From Bacteroidaceae bacterium (GTDB lineage Bacteria; Bacteroidota; Bacteroidia; Bacteroidales; Bacteroidaceae), in assembly GCA_900770665.1 (NCBI GenBank), contig CAAGKZ010000021.1, positions 1 through 34,234 of the forward strand: DNA of 34,234 nt, given 5' to 3'. Numbering within the stretch: position 1 is the stretch's first letter; every line of letters begins with the position of its first letter. Under the pieces are notes generated by a model. It was not told the origin of the DNA and ran no database searches. It saw only the letters and a list, made by a program, of their open reading frames with translations. This document shows, piece by piece, positions 7,612 to 17,280 of this stretch. Made by a program: the position numbers and the translations under genes.

Positions 7612-8487
7612 TTATTTGCAATAATATTTGAGCCAGTTGCCGAACAGCAGCCTTGCAGTGGCTTGCCAACGGTTGACCGGTTCGTTCCTTGGATTGTTGT
7701 CGCGATAGTAATTGAGCGGCAGTTCTATTGGCAGTCCCTTTGCCACGTCTCGCTTATACTCCCCGTCAAGGGTGTAGAGTGCATACTCCGAGTGTCCTGT
7801 GATGAAAAAGTCGCTTGTCCCTTTCTCCTGCATGATGTACACTCCTGACAGTTCCGACTCCGACAGCAGTTCAATACGCTCCTCGGCAACGATGTCTTCG
7901 CGCCATAGTTCGGTGTGGCGGCTGTGTGGAACATAAATGGTGCTTTCAAAGCCGCGGAACAGCGGCAGCTCGGGCTTTGCAATGGAGTGGGGGAATATGC
8001 CGAACATCTTCTTTGGCAACAGGTGTTTCTGTATGCCGAACTTTTGGTATAGGCCGGCTTGTGCCGCCCAGCAGATGTAAAGGGTCGATGTCACGTGCTC
8101 TTTTGCCCAATTGAAGATAGTGCATAGCTCGGGCCAGTATGTGACCTCTTCATACTCAATCTTTTCAATGGGTGCGCCGGTGATTATGAGACCATCGAAA
8201 TGGCTGTCGCGTACCTCGCTGAATGCTGTGTAGTATCGCTCCATGTGCTCGGGGCTTGCATGCTTGGGGGTGTGGGTGTCGAGTTTGAGCAAGGTGAGTT
8301 CTATCTCCTTGTCGCTCGAGGCAAGCAGGCGTATGAAATCGGCCTCGGTTGTCTCTTTCATGGGCATTATGTTGAGCAGCGCTATGCGAAGGGTCTCCGC
8401 GGTAGATTCTTTTAGAATATCTACCGCGTTACCCTCGTCAATTACTGCTTGCAGTGCAGGCAAGCCTGCAGGAACTTTCAGTGGCAT
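7612..8487 (-). CDS. metA: Homoserine O-acyltransferase MetA, predicted acetyl-CoA type
   Basis: A 291-residue enzyme of methionine synthesis that acylates the hydroxyl of L-homoserine. The catalytic Cys139 (STLYICWAAQAG), His232 and Glu234 (TGHSEY) match Cys142, His235 and Glu237 of E. coli MetA. The residue that sets acyl-donor choice, Gly111 in the succinyl-CoA enzyme of E. coli (GAPLG), aligns with Glu108 here (GAPIE). Glu at this position is the acetyl-CoA type in published work on the family, so homoserine O-acetyltransferase is the better call despite the usual succinyltransferase name. Upstream I see no SAM riboswitch match. The thioesterase gene follows after 6 bases. Confidence 0.95.
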   Translation of the reverse strand: MPLKVPAGLPALQAVIDEGNAVDILKESTAETLRIALLNIMPMKETTEADFIRLLASSDKEIELTLLKLDTHTPKHASPEHMERYYTAFSEVRDSHFDGLIITGAPIEKIEYEEVTYWPELCTIFNWAKEHVTSTLYICWAAQAGLYQKFGIQKHLLPKKMFGIFPHSIAKPELPLFRGFESTIYVPHSRHTELWREDIVAEERIELLSESELSGVYIMQEKGTSDFFITGHSEYALYTLDGEYKRDVAKGLPIELPLNYYRDNNPRNEPVNRWQATARLLFGNWLKYYCK

Positions 8488-8640
8488 AGTTAATGTGAAA
8501 GGTGAAATCGGAAAGGTTAAAACTTGTGCAGGCGAGTGGACGGAATTTTATTTACGTACTCAACTCGCGTAGCCAAGTTTCAATCACACGTAGTGTGGTT
8601 AAAGGTGAAAACTTACTTTCTTTAGCAGAAAGGAAATATT
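8488..8640. other. Intergenic spacer with short repeat-like segments
   Basis: This spacer should hold the metA promoter, reading leftward, but I find no clear TAnnTTTG box. Repeat-like pieces are GTGAAAGGTGAAA at 8494-8506 with a second AAAGGTGAAAA copy near 8601-8611, and a small hairpin ATCACAC-GTA-GTGTGGT at 8583-8599. No open reading frame looks real. Confidence 0.5.
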
Positions 8641-8684
8641 GCTCCCCTGTTTTAGGGGAGCTGTCGCATAGCGACTGAGGGGTT
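8641..8684. repeat. REP-like double-hairpin intergenic element
   Basis: Two adjacent hairpins: GCTCCCC-TGTTTTA-GGGGAGC (8641-8661) and GTCGC-ATA-GCGAC (8663-8675), followed by TGAGGGGTT. From memory this layout resembles palindromic elements found many times between genes in gut Bacteroidetes and some Firmicutes. It sits just after the M13 peptidase stop codon (that gene reads leftward), so it may also protect or end the transcript, but no T-run follows. Confidence 0.7.
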
Positions 8685-8689
8685 GGAGA

Positions 8690-10714
8690 TTACCAAATGT
8701 TCAAACGCTCCTCCTGTGGCACGAACATAGGACTCTCCTCGGTGATGCCGAATGCCTCATACCATGCATCGATGTGTGGAAGTGTACCGTTAACCCTCCA
8801 ACGTGAGAGTGAGTGAACGTCGCTCTTTGTGAGGTTGCGTATCTCCTCGTCGCGCACATGGCCTGCCCACACACCCGAATATGAGAGGAAGAAACGCTGC
8901 TCGGCTGTCAGTCCGTCAATCTCAGGAAGCGGGTTCTCCTTTGTAGCGTTACGGAATGCCTGCAATGAAATCATGATACCACCGTGGTCGGCAATGTTCT
9001 CGCCCAATGTGAGCTTGCCGTTTGCATAAAGGCCGGGAAGTACCTCAATCTTGTCAAAGAAGTCGACAATAACCTGTGTGCGCTCGTTGAACTTTGCAGC
9101 ATCCTCGTCGGTCCACCAGTTGGCGAAGTTTCCGTCCTTGTCGAACTGACGGCCCTGATCGTCAAAACCGTGAGTCATCTCGTGGCCGATAACGACACCG
9201 ATTGCGCCGTAGTTGAATGCATCGTCCTCCTCCATGTCAAAGAATGGATACTGCAGAATACCGGCAGGGAAACATATTTCGTTTGTAGTAGGGTTGTAGT
9301 ATGCGTTTACTGTCTGTGGTGTCATGTGCCACTCATCGCGGTCAACGGGCTTGCCCCACTTCTCGTCGATGTGCTTTTTCCAGCCGAACTCTGACATGTT
9401 GCGGCAATTCTCGGCATAGCTGAGTGCCGGGTCAATGGTGAGTGCGCTGTAGTCGTCCCACTTGTCGGGGTAACCTATTTTCACGGTAAAGGTATTGAGC
9501 TTCTCATGAGCAGCCTTCTTTGTAACGTCGCTCATCCACTCCTGCGCGTCGATGCGCTCACCAAGTGCAACCTGCAGGTTGTTTACAAGTTCGGTCATGC
9601 GCTCCTTTGCTGCGGGGGGGAAGTGCTTTGCAACATACAACTCGCCGATGATGTCGCCCAATGCGCCGTCAACAGTGCTTACAGCACGCTTCCAGCGTGG
9701 CTGCTGCACCTTCTTTCCGCTCAACACGGTGCCATAGAATGCAAATGTCTCCTCCTCGATGGCGTCGCTCAGCTCATTTGCTGTAGAGCGCATGATGCGC
9801 CACTCAAGATAGGCCTTGAGGTCGTTCAATGGAGTCTCCTTGATTATTGCTTCAACCTCCTTGATGGCCTCGGGGTGTGCAAGGTTCAATACCTCTATGC
9901 CATCGATGCCGAGGATGCTGTAGTATGTGTCCCAATCAATGCCGGGGATTGTCTTCTTGAGCTCGTCGTATGACATCTTGTGATAGCTGTTCATTGGGTT
10001 GCGGCGCTCTACACGGCTCAGGTGCTTTGCTGCAAGGCGTGTCTCTATTGCCATTACAGCCTCCATCTTTGCGGTTGCCTCCTGCTCGCTGTTGCCATAG
10101 AGCTTGAACATGTTCACTACATACTCACGGAACTTTGTGCGTATGTTGGCTGCAACTTCGCTGTCCTCGCAGTAGTACTCCTTCTCAGAGAGTGAGAGAC
10201 CGCCCTGGTAGATACCGAGCTGGTTGCTGTTGCTGTCCATAATGTCGGTGCCGATGCCTGTGCCGAAGAAGTTGCCCAAACCGACACGGTAGTTCTTTGC
10301 TATAAGAGGAATGATTTCGCTCTTCTCTTTCATTGCAGCAACAGCATCGATATATGGCTTTACTGGTGCAATACCCTCGCTGTTGCGGCGTGTGCTGTCC
10401 ATGACAAGTTTGTATAGGTCACCTACTTTCTGTGCGTTGCTGCCCGGCTCACTCTCCTTGGCTGCCTGCTCAAGTACAAGGTCTTTCAACTGCTCGCGGT
10501 TCTTCTCACGCAGAGCGTCGAACTGGCCGTAGCGTGCATACTCGTCGGTGATGGGATTTGCATTCTGCCAACCGCCTGTCGCGTACTGGAAAAAGTCTTC
10601 ACCCGGTTTGTATGATGTATCCAGGTTGTCTGTCAGTTTGGTCTTCATGGTCTCTTTTGTTTCACAGCCTGCAACTCCAAGTGCTATGGCTGTCATGATA
10701 AGTAATTTCTTCAT
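8690..10714 (-). CDS. pepO: M13 family metalloendopeptidase, lipoprotein
   Basis: A 674-residue neprilysin-like zinc endopeptidase (Peptidase_M13 N- and C-terminal domains). The zinc site is H511-E512-x-x-H515 (VIGHEMTHGFDD) with the third ligand E572 in ENIADHGG (Glu572, Asp576), the hallmark of the family. The signal peptide ends in a lipobox with Cys17 (GVAGC), so it is an envelope lipoprotein, probably degrading peptides in the periplasm or at the cell surface. A near-C-terminal RVNGTLPHIDAWYEAF region matches the substrate-binding Arg motif of the family. Its ATG lies one base beyond the stop of the ABC-F gene, so translation is likely coupled. The symbol pepO is by family similarity only. 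Confidence 0.95.
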   Translation of the reverse strand: MKKLLIMTAIALGVAGCETKETMKTKLTDNLDTSYKPGEDFFQYATGGWQNANPITDEYARYGQFDALREKNREQLKDLVLEQAAKESEPGSNAQKVGDLYKLVMDSTRRNSEGIAPVKPYIDAVAAMKEKSEIIPLIAKNYRVGLGNFFGTGIGTDIMDSNSNQLGIYQGGLSLSEKEYYCEDSEVAANIRTKFREYVVNMFKLYGNSEQEATAKMEAVMAIETRLAAKHLSRVERRNPMNSYHKMSYDELKKTIPGIDWDTYYSILGIDGIEVLNLAHPEAIKEVEAIIKETPLNDLKAYLEWRIMRSTANELSDAIEEETFAFYGTVLSGKKVQQPRWKRAVSTVDGALGDIIGELYVAKHFPPAAKERMTELVNNLQVALGERIDAQEWMSDVTKKAAHEKLNTFTVKIGYPDKWDDYSALTIDPALSYAENCRNMSEFGWKKHIDEKWGKPVDRDEWHMTPQTVNAYYNPTTNEICFPAGILQYPFFDMEEDDAFNYGAIGVVIGHEMTHGFDDQGRQFDKDGNFANWWTDEDAAKFNERTQVIVDFFDKIEVLPGLYANGKLTLGENIADHGGIMISLQAFRNATKENPLPEIDGLTAEQRFFLSYSGVWAGHVRDEEIRNLTKSDVHSLSRWRVNGTLPHIDAWYEAFGITEESPMFVPQEERLNIW

Positions 10715-10715
10715 A

Positions 10716-12644
<1,929 letters not shown>

Positions 12645-12708
12645 AATGTATTCTATTTAAATAATGTATATAAATATTGCTGTCCGCATAAATTTTAGTC
12701 CTTTTTTG

Positions 12709-12725
12709 TGCGACCAACGGTCGCA
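12709..12725. promoter_or_regulatory. 17-bp dyad overlapping the ABC-F promoter, possible operator
   Basis: TGCGACC-AAC-GGTCGCA is a perfect 7+3+7 inverted repeat. It overlaps the edge of the -7 box of the ABC-F gene (minus strand) and the expected transcription start, so a protein bound here would block the promoter. No T-run follows on either strand in the right place for a terminator of a known gene. Confidence 0.45.
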
Positions 12726-12755
12726 AAGGTACATATTTGACGTGAAAAATACAAC
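12724..12755 (-). promoter_or_regulatory. Putative promoter of the ABC-F/pepO operon
   Basis: Read on the minus strand: GTTG (12752-12755), 20 bases, then an exact -7 box TACCTTTG (12724-12731). Transcription would begin near 12717, giving a leader of about 73 bases before the ATG at 12644. Confidence 0.6.
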
Positions 12756-12821
12756 TTAATCTTTCTATGGCTTGCTATTTTCGTTTTTTTTAGAAAAATT
12801 TGTAAAATAAATGTTGAAAAA

Positions 12822-12853
12822 GTTGCGAGTAAAATAAATTGCTTATATATTTG
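12822..12853 (+). promoter_or_regulatory. Putative promoter of perR-rbr
   Basis: GTTG (12822-12825), 20 bases, then an exact -7 box TATATTTG (12846-12853). The perR ATG follows 41 bases later. PerR normally represses its own promoter, so a binding site may overlap this region, but I cannot identify one with confidence. Confidence 0.6.
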
Positions 12854-12893
12854 CAATGGTTTCAAAAATGAAATACAGGGAAACAGCAATAAT

Positions 12894-13313
12894 ATGGCAA
12901 CAAGAGCAGAATTGAGAGAGGAACTTATAAAGGCAGGTATCCGTCCATCGGTACAGCGTCTGGCGATATTTGAATACGTACGCCAGAGCTGCGAGCATCC
13001 CACGGCCGAGGTCGTTTACGAGGCGCTTTGCGACGAGCTTGGTTCGTTATCCCTCACAACCGTCTACAATACATTGAAACTGTTTGTTGACGCAGGGCTC
13101 ATATCAATGCTCACCATTGACGACACTTTCCGCTGTTTCGACGGCAACCGTAGCTGTCATGCACACTTCCGTTGCGACAGATGTGGCAGAATTGTGGACC
13201 TGGAGATGAAGAAGGATTTTCTCTCTCTTGTCGAGGGGCTCGATGGTTATGTTATTAACGATGCCCAGCTATATTTGAAAGGACTGTGTCCTGTATGCAA
13301 GAATAAGAAATAA
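12894..13313 (+). CDS. perR: Peroxide-sensing Fur-family repressor PerR
   Basis: A 139-residue Fur-family repressor. The winged helix includes SLTTVYNTLKLF (about 53-64). All five regulatory metal ligands of Bacillus PerR (H37, D85, H91, H93, D104) are present at a constant offset of two: H35, D83, H89, H91 and D102. Asp83, where Fur proteins have Glu, supports peroxide sensing over iron sensing. The structural zinc site is C94-x2-C97 and C132-x2-C135. The neighbour 34 bases downstream is a rubrerythrin, a classical PerR target. Expected role: repress peroxide-defence genes until His oxidation by Fe/H2O2 releases DNA. Metal in vivo is inferred. Confidence 0.92.
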   Translation: MATRAELREELIKAGIRPSVQRLAIFEYVRQSCEHPTAEVVYEALCDELGSLSLTTVYNTLKLFVDAGLISMLTIDDTFRCFDGNRSCHAHFRCDRCGRIVDLEMKKDFLSLVEGLDGYVINDAQLYLKGLCPVCKNKK

Positions 13314-13347
13314 AAAGATAATAATAACAGCTTAAAATTTTACGACT

Positions 13348-13890
13348 ATGAAAAAGTACATTTGTTCAGTATGTGGTTATATACACGAAGGTGAATCGGC
13401 TCCCGAGCGTTGCCCAATGTGTAAGGTTCCCTCAAACAAGTTCAACGAGTTGCAGGAGGGTCCCATCCAGTTTGTGCAGGAGCACGTGATTGGCGTGGCA
13501 AAGGGTTGCGACGATGAGATGATAAAGGATTTGAACAACCACTTCATTGGCGAGTGCACCGAGGTAGGTATGTACCTTGCAATGAGCCGCCAGGCCGATC
13601 GCGAGGGTTATCCTGAGATTGCTGAGGCCTTCAAGCGTTACGCATGGGAAGAGGCCGAGCACGCAGCCAAGTTCGCCGAGCTTTTGGGTGACTGCGTATG
13701 GGATACAAAGACAAACCTCGAGAAGCGCATGAATGCCGAGGCTGAGGCCAACAGCGACAAGTACCGCATTGCAAAGCGTGCAAAGCAGCTCGACCTTGAT
13801 GCAATCCACGACACAGTGCACGAGATGGCAAAGGACGAGGCTCGTCACGGCAAGGGCTTTGAGGGCTTGTTCAACCGCTACTTCAAGTAA
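13348..13890 (+). CDS. rbr: Reverse rubrerythrin
   Basis: A 180-residue non-haem iron protein that reduces hydrogen peroxide to water. It starts with a rubredoxin domain (C6-x2-C9 and C22-x2-C25 binding one iron) and continues with a ferritin-like four-helix domain. The diiron ligands lie in GECTEVGMY, EEAEHAA (about 101-107), an Ala/Glu-rich helix near 131 and KDEARHG (about 162-168). Classical rubrerythrins have the rubredoxin part at the C-terminus; this order is the reverse type known from clostridia and other anaerobes. It follows perR in the same orientation and is probably cotranscribed and induced by peroxide or air. A strong terminator follows. Confidence 0.95.
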   Translation: MKKYICSVCGYIHEGESAPERCPMCKVPSNKFNELQEGPIQFVQEHVIGVAKGCDDEMIKDLNNHFIGECTEVGMYLAMSRQADREGYPEIAEAFKRYAWEEAEHAAKFAELLGDCVWDTKTNLEKRMNAEAEANSDKYRIAKRAKQLDLDAIHDTVHEMAKDEARHGKGFEGLFNRYFK

Positions 13891-13912
13891 ATATTACATA
13901 ATACGCTAACAG

Positions 13913-13949
13913 AAAGGTTGGTAGTCCAAAAGGATTACCAACCTTTTTT
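13913..13949 (+). terminator. Rho-independent terminator of perR-rbr
   Basis: A 15-bp stem (13913-13927 with 13932-13946) with one wobble pair and an AAAA loop is followed by a run of six T (13944-13949, partly in the stem). It lies 22 bases after the rubrerythrin stop. Confidence 0.92.
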
Positions 13950-14003
13950 AGTGCTTTGGGGGAATTTCTCACGGCACCTCATTCAACCATGCATAATGGT
14001 GGT

Positions 14004-15011
14004 TCAGTCAAGAAATTTCACCTTTGATACGATGAATCTCTCCAATGGATAGGTTGCGTAGCTCAGCAGTGTTGATGCGGCGAAAATGAATGGAATAAGG
14101 ATACAGGCAAGGAGTGCGCCGTTGCCAATGTGTGGCGAGAGGCCGTAACTTATTCCTCCGGCTGCAAAAAATACAATGTTCTGCCACAAATATATGGTGT
14201 ATCCACGGCTGTTCCAAGTGGCGAGCATTCCCTTGTATGGGACTTTTATGTAGCTGAATATTAGTGACAGAAGGCACAATGCAGCTGCCGTATAGCACAG
14301 GAACGATATGTCGGCTGGGAATTTGTGATTTTGCATCGGGGCAAAAGGAATCTCTGCCAAGTAGTGTAGTGCAAGAGTGCCGGCAGTGGCTGCCAACAGT
14401 ATTGCAAATATCTGTTTTTTGCTTAATTTCTTGTAATAGCAGTAGCCGGCAAGCATGAATATGTTGTAGCAGAATATGTGTCTTAGCAGTTCATCCTTTG
14501 ACAGGTGCTGTATCAGAACAAATGCAATGATGTTGGCTATAATATATGGCGTATGCTTTACTTTTGCAAGTACCTTCTGGTGCAGGACAAACAGGCATGA
14601 GAGTATCATGTATGGCATTACAAACCATAGGTGCCATGAGTATGGTGTCTGTGGTATCTCAACAGCAAGCAATATGTCCGAAATGTCTTTGAGCGTGTAG
14701 GATGTTATGTCGTAGTCCTGCTTTTTGGTCAGCATGGTCATTACGGCTACAAACAGCACCATGACGGCTGCATATATATAATAGGGTAGAAGAACCCTTT
14801 TGGCTCTGTTCTTCAGTGTCTCGACAAATGTCTTGTTGCTTGTCTTCAGGGACAGTGATGCGCCCGAAATGAAGAATATTACTGGCATTTCAATGAGTAT
14901 AAGTGATTTCAAGGGCTCATTGCCTAATCCCAACCAATATACAAGGTGTATTATGCATACAATGTATATCATTGAGAGTGACCTGTATGCATCAAGTTGT
15001 GTGTCGCGCAT
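14004..15011 (-). CDS. Acyltransferase 3 family membrane protein
   Basis: A protein of about 335 residues with roughly ten hydrophobic segments, of the acyltransferase 3 family (PF01757), which O-acetylates or otherwise acylates cell-surface sugars, LPS or other envelope molecules. The N-terminal part shows the family-type Arg...His pair (R10 in LDAYRSL and H22 in CIIHLVYW) and FISGASLSL, typical of the family. I chose ATG 15011 (MRDTQLDAYRSL) because a longer frame begins upstream of the likely transcription start near 15064 and lacks homology-like sequence. It is a single gene with its own promoter. The acceptor molecule cannot be predicted. Confidence 0.88.
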   Translation of the reverse strand: MRDTQLDAYRSLSMIYIVCIIHLVYWLGLGNEPLKSLILIEMPVIFFISGASLSLKTSNKTFVETLKNRAKRVLLPYYIYAAVMVLFVAVMTMLTKKQDYDITSYTLKDISDILLAVEIPQTPYSWHLWFVMPYMILSCLFVLHQKVLAKVKHTPYIIANIIAFVLIQHLSKDELLRHIFCYNIFMLAGYCYYKKLSKKQIFAILLAATAGTLALHYLAEIPFAPMQNHKFPADISFLCYTAAALCLLSLIFSYIKVPYKGMLATWNSRGYTIYLWQNIVFFAAGGISYGLSPHIGNGALLACILIPFIFAASTLLSYATYPLERFIVSKVKFLD

Positions 15012-15070
15012 TGTGTTTCTGTTTTGTTGAAAATGTTCCGGTGTCCGGTTGACTGTGATATTCCGGAGTG

Positions 15071-15078
15071 CAAAGATA
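15071..15078 (-). promoter_or_regulatory. Putative -7 box of the acyltransferase gene
   Basis: Read on the minus strand this is TATCTTTG, an exact match to TAnnTTTG. It sits about 60 bases before the chosen start and just beyond the PorE stop codon. I see no clear -33 box at the usual spacing. Confidence 0.5.
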
Positions 15079-15092
15079 ATCAAAATTACTCA

Positions 15093-17081
15093 TCACTCAT
15101 ACAACTTGTATGTAGTGCGCAGCACCTGGAACTCTGTGCGGCGGTTGAGCTGGTGACATATTTCCTGCTCATCCTTGTCAAGTGATTTGATGAACTGCTC
15201 GGTGAGTACGTCTCCTTCTTTAAGGAATGTGTATTGCTCTGCCATTTTCTTGGTTACGGTTTTTGGGGTGCCCTCGCCATATCCCACAGCTGTGAGTCGC
15301 TCTTGCTCAATGCCCTTTTCGACAAGATACTTCATCACCGACTCGGCGCGTGCCTGTGATAGTCTCTGGTTATAGCTGTCGCCGCCTCGGTTGTCGCAGT
15401 GTGCCGCAAGTTCAACAGTGACGTTCGAGTTGAGTTCGAGCAGTGTCACAAGTTCGTCGAGTGCCGCTGTGGATGAGGCAGTGAGTGTAGCCTTGTTGTA
15501 TTCGTAGAATATGTTGTCAATGAGCACCGGTTTGGCGGCTGATGCCAGTACAAAATCGAGTTGATAACTGTGTTCACCCTCGTCGAGAGTGGTCTTCAGT
15601 TCCTGCATCGCGTTGAGGTAACCTTTGCAGGTGCCAAGCAGGACATATTCCACGCCCGGCGTTACGCGTATGCTGTATGACCCATCCTTCATCACTCCGA
15701 AGCTTGTATTGGTGCCATCGTTGCCAATCATGTAAATGACACCGTCGGGCAACTCATAACCGTCTTTCTCATATATCCATCCCCGCAATGTGTGTACGGT
15801 CTCGGGCAACATGAATGAGTATATGTGGTCCCAACCGCGCGCATCGCCTCGGTTCGAACTGAAGTAGCCGCGATAGAGTCCCGGAGCAAATGTCATTCCA
15901 AAGTCGTCGCCGTTGGAGTTTACAGGTGCACCGATGTTCTTTATTTCCCAAATGGTGTCGTTTGTCAATGTGGCACTGAAGATGTCGAGGCCTCCCATTC
16001 CGGGGTAGCCGTTTGAAGAGAAGAAAAGCTCGCCTTGCGGGCCGAATGTGGGGAACTGTTCATCGCCATCGGTGTTGATGTCCGCGCCCAGGTTTTCCAA
16101 TATTCCCTCCATTGCACGGCTCTGCCCTATGTAGAGTCGCCATATATCCAGTCCTCCACTTCCGCCGGGCATGTTCGATGTGAAGTAGAGCCACTCTCCG
16201 CAGGGCGAGACTGCAGGGTGTGCGTATGCCGAGAGGGTATCACGTGCTATTACAACCTGTTCGGGCTTTGTCCACGATGCGTCGCTGCGGTTGCTCTTGA
16301 AGATGCTTGCATAGCGGGGGTATTGCTCGTCGATGGCGCAACGTGTGAAATACATTACTCTGCCGTCGGGGGTGAAGCAGCAGGCGCCATCCTCAAATTC
16401 GCCGTTTATGTCGCTCTCAATTTTTTCGGTCTTTTGCCACTTGCCTTTCTCGTCGCGCTTGGTAAGGAAAATGTCTGCACTCTTCTGTCCGGTTATGCTG
16501 CTCAACTCATCACCTGTTGCCTCCTTACGTGTGCTGGTGGTCACAATCATCGTTGTGTCCTCTCCGACGTATGCAGGGCAGTAGTCGCTGCGCTGTCCGT
16601 TCAGTTCCTTTGACCTCTTGACAATGTAGCGTGTGGGGTTCTTCTTCCATTCGGCCGATTGCCTTGCCGACTCAAGACCTATCTGCGCCATGCGGTCGCC
16701 CGGTGCTTTTTCAAGGAAGGCTTCATAGCTTTTCTGTGCAGCCTTGTAATCGCCTTTCATCAGCTGTGCGTCAGCAAGGTAGCGCAAGGCTGTTGAATCG
16801 GGGTAACCGTAGCGCACGGCATTCTGGTATGCTCCCACTGCCGGCACAGCGTTGTTGCTCTTGCGGTAGCACTCTCCCATTTTCCAGGCTACTTCGGCAC
16901 GTTGTGCACGGTCTTTGGGCGAGAGTTTGCGATAACCCTTCTTGTACTCCTTTGCAGCCTCGTAATACTCCATTACGGCAGCATACTGGTCACCTTTCTT
17001 GATGGCCTTTTCGCTGCCGCAGGCTGCTGTCAGCAGCACGCACACGGCAAGTATCATTATATGGCTGATTCTGTTTCGCAC
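15093..17081 (-). CDS. porE: PorE-like T9SS lipoprotein (TPR, propeller, CRD, OmpA)
   Basis: A lipoprotein of about 662 residues with lipobox LTAAC (Cys21 from the GTG start). Domains in order: TPR helices (about 24-140), WD40/PD40 propeller blades (about 160-425, with repeated SNMPGGSGGLDIW / SSNGYPGMGGLDIF elements), a carboxypeptidase-regulatory-like domain (about 430-515) and a C-terminal OmpA domain (about 520-660) whose Asp563 and Arg578 fit peptidoglycan diaminopimelate binding. This order is that of PorE of Porphyromonas gingivalis, a component of the type IX secretion system that ties it to peptidoglycan. The start is GTG 17081 (basic signal peptide) or ATG 17057; a longer frame back to 17432 overlaps the next gene and is not real. 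No other T9SS gene is in this window. Confidence 0.85.
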   Translation of the reverse strand: MRNRISHIMILAVCVLLTAACGSEKAIKKGDQYAAVMEYYEAAKEYKKGYRKLSPKDRAQRAEVAWKMGECYRKSNNAVPAVGAYQNAVRYGYPDSTALRYLADAQLMKGDYKAAQKSYEAFLEKAPGDRMAQIGLESARQSAEWKKNPTRYIVKRSKELNGQRSDYCPAYVGEDTTMIVTTSTRKEATGDELSSITGQKSADIFLTKRDEKGKWQKTEKIESDINGEFEDGACCFTPDGRVMYFTRCAIDEQYPRYASIFKSNRSDASWTKPEQVVIARDTLSAYAHPAVSPCGEWLYFTSNMPGGSGGLDIWRLYIGQSRAMEGILENLGADINTDGDEQFPTFGPQGELFFSSNGYPGMGGLDIFSATLTNDTIWEIKNIGAPVNSNGDDFGMTFAPGLYRGYFSSNRGDARGWDHIYSFMLPETVHTLRGWIYEKDGYELPDGVIYMIGNDGTNTSFGVMKDGSYSIRVTPGVEYVLLGTCKGYLNAMQELKTTLDEGEHSYQLDFVLASAAKPVLIDNIFYEYNKATLTASSTAALDELVTLLELNSNVTVELAAHCDNRGGDSYNQRLSQARAESVMKYLVEKGIEQERLTAVGYGEGTPKTVTKKMAEQYTFLKEGDVLTEQFIKSLDKDEQEICHQLNRRTEFQVLRTTYKLYE

Positions 17082-17196
17082 AAAAACGGTGTTTATCGTT
17101 GTCGCTATTATACAATAACTGAAAAAAGGGGAATTTATTTTGTTGCGCGATGTTTTATTGTGAAAATCTGTTGCCGATGGCGGTGTAGAGATAGGC

Positions 17197-17232
17197 AAAA
17201 GAGCGGCGAATACTATTTTCAGCCACTCTTTT
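17197..17232 (-). terminator. Terminator of the sigma-like gene
   Basis: On the minus strand AAAAGAGTGGC pairs with GCCGCTCTTTT across a 14-base loop, an 11-bp stem with one wobble pair and a short terminal T-run. It follows the stop codon of the sigma-like gene by about 48 bases. Confidence 0.65.
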
Positions 17233-17280
17233 ATTGATAAAACGATTTTCAACAGTTCCAGCTCTGCGGCAACCGTTGTG

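Noticed and set aside
8488..8640. SAM-II riboswitch upstream of metA
   Set aside because: SAM-II riboswitches occur before met genes in Bacteroidetes, but I find no match to the conserved stem and the downstream pseudoknot sequence in this spacer.
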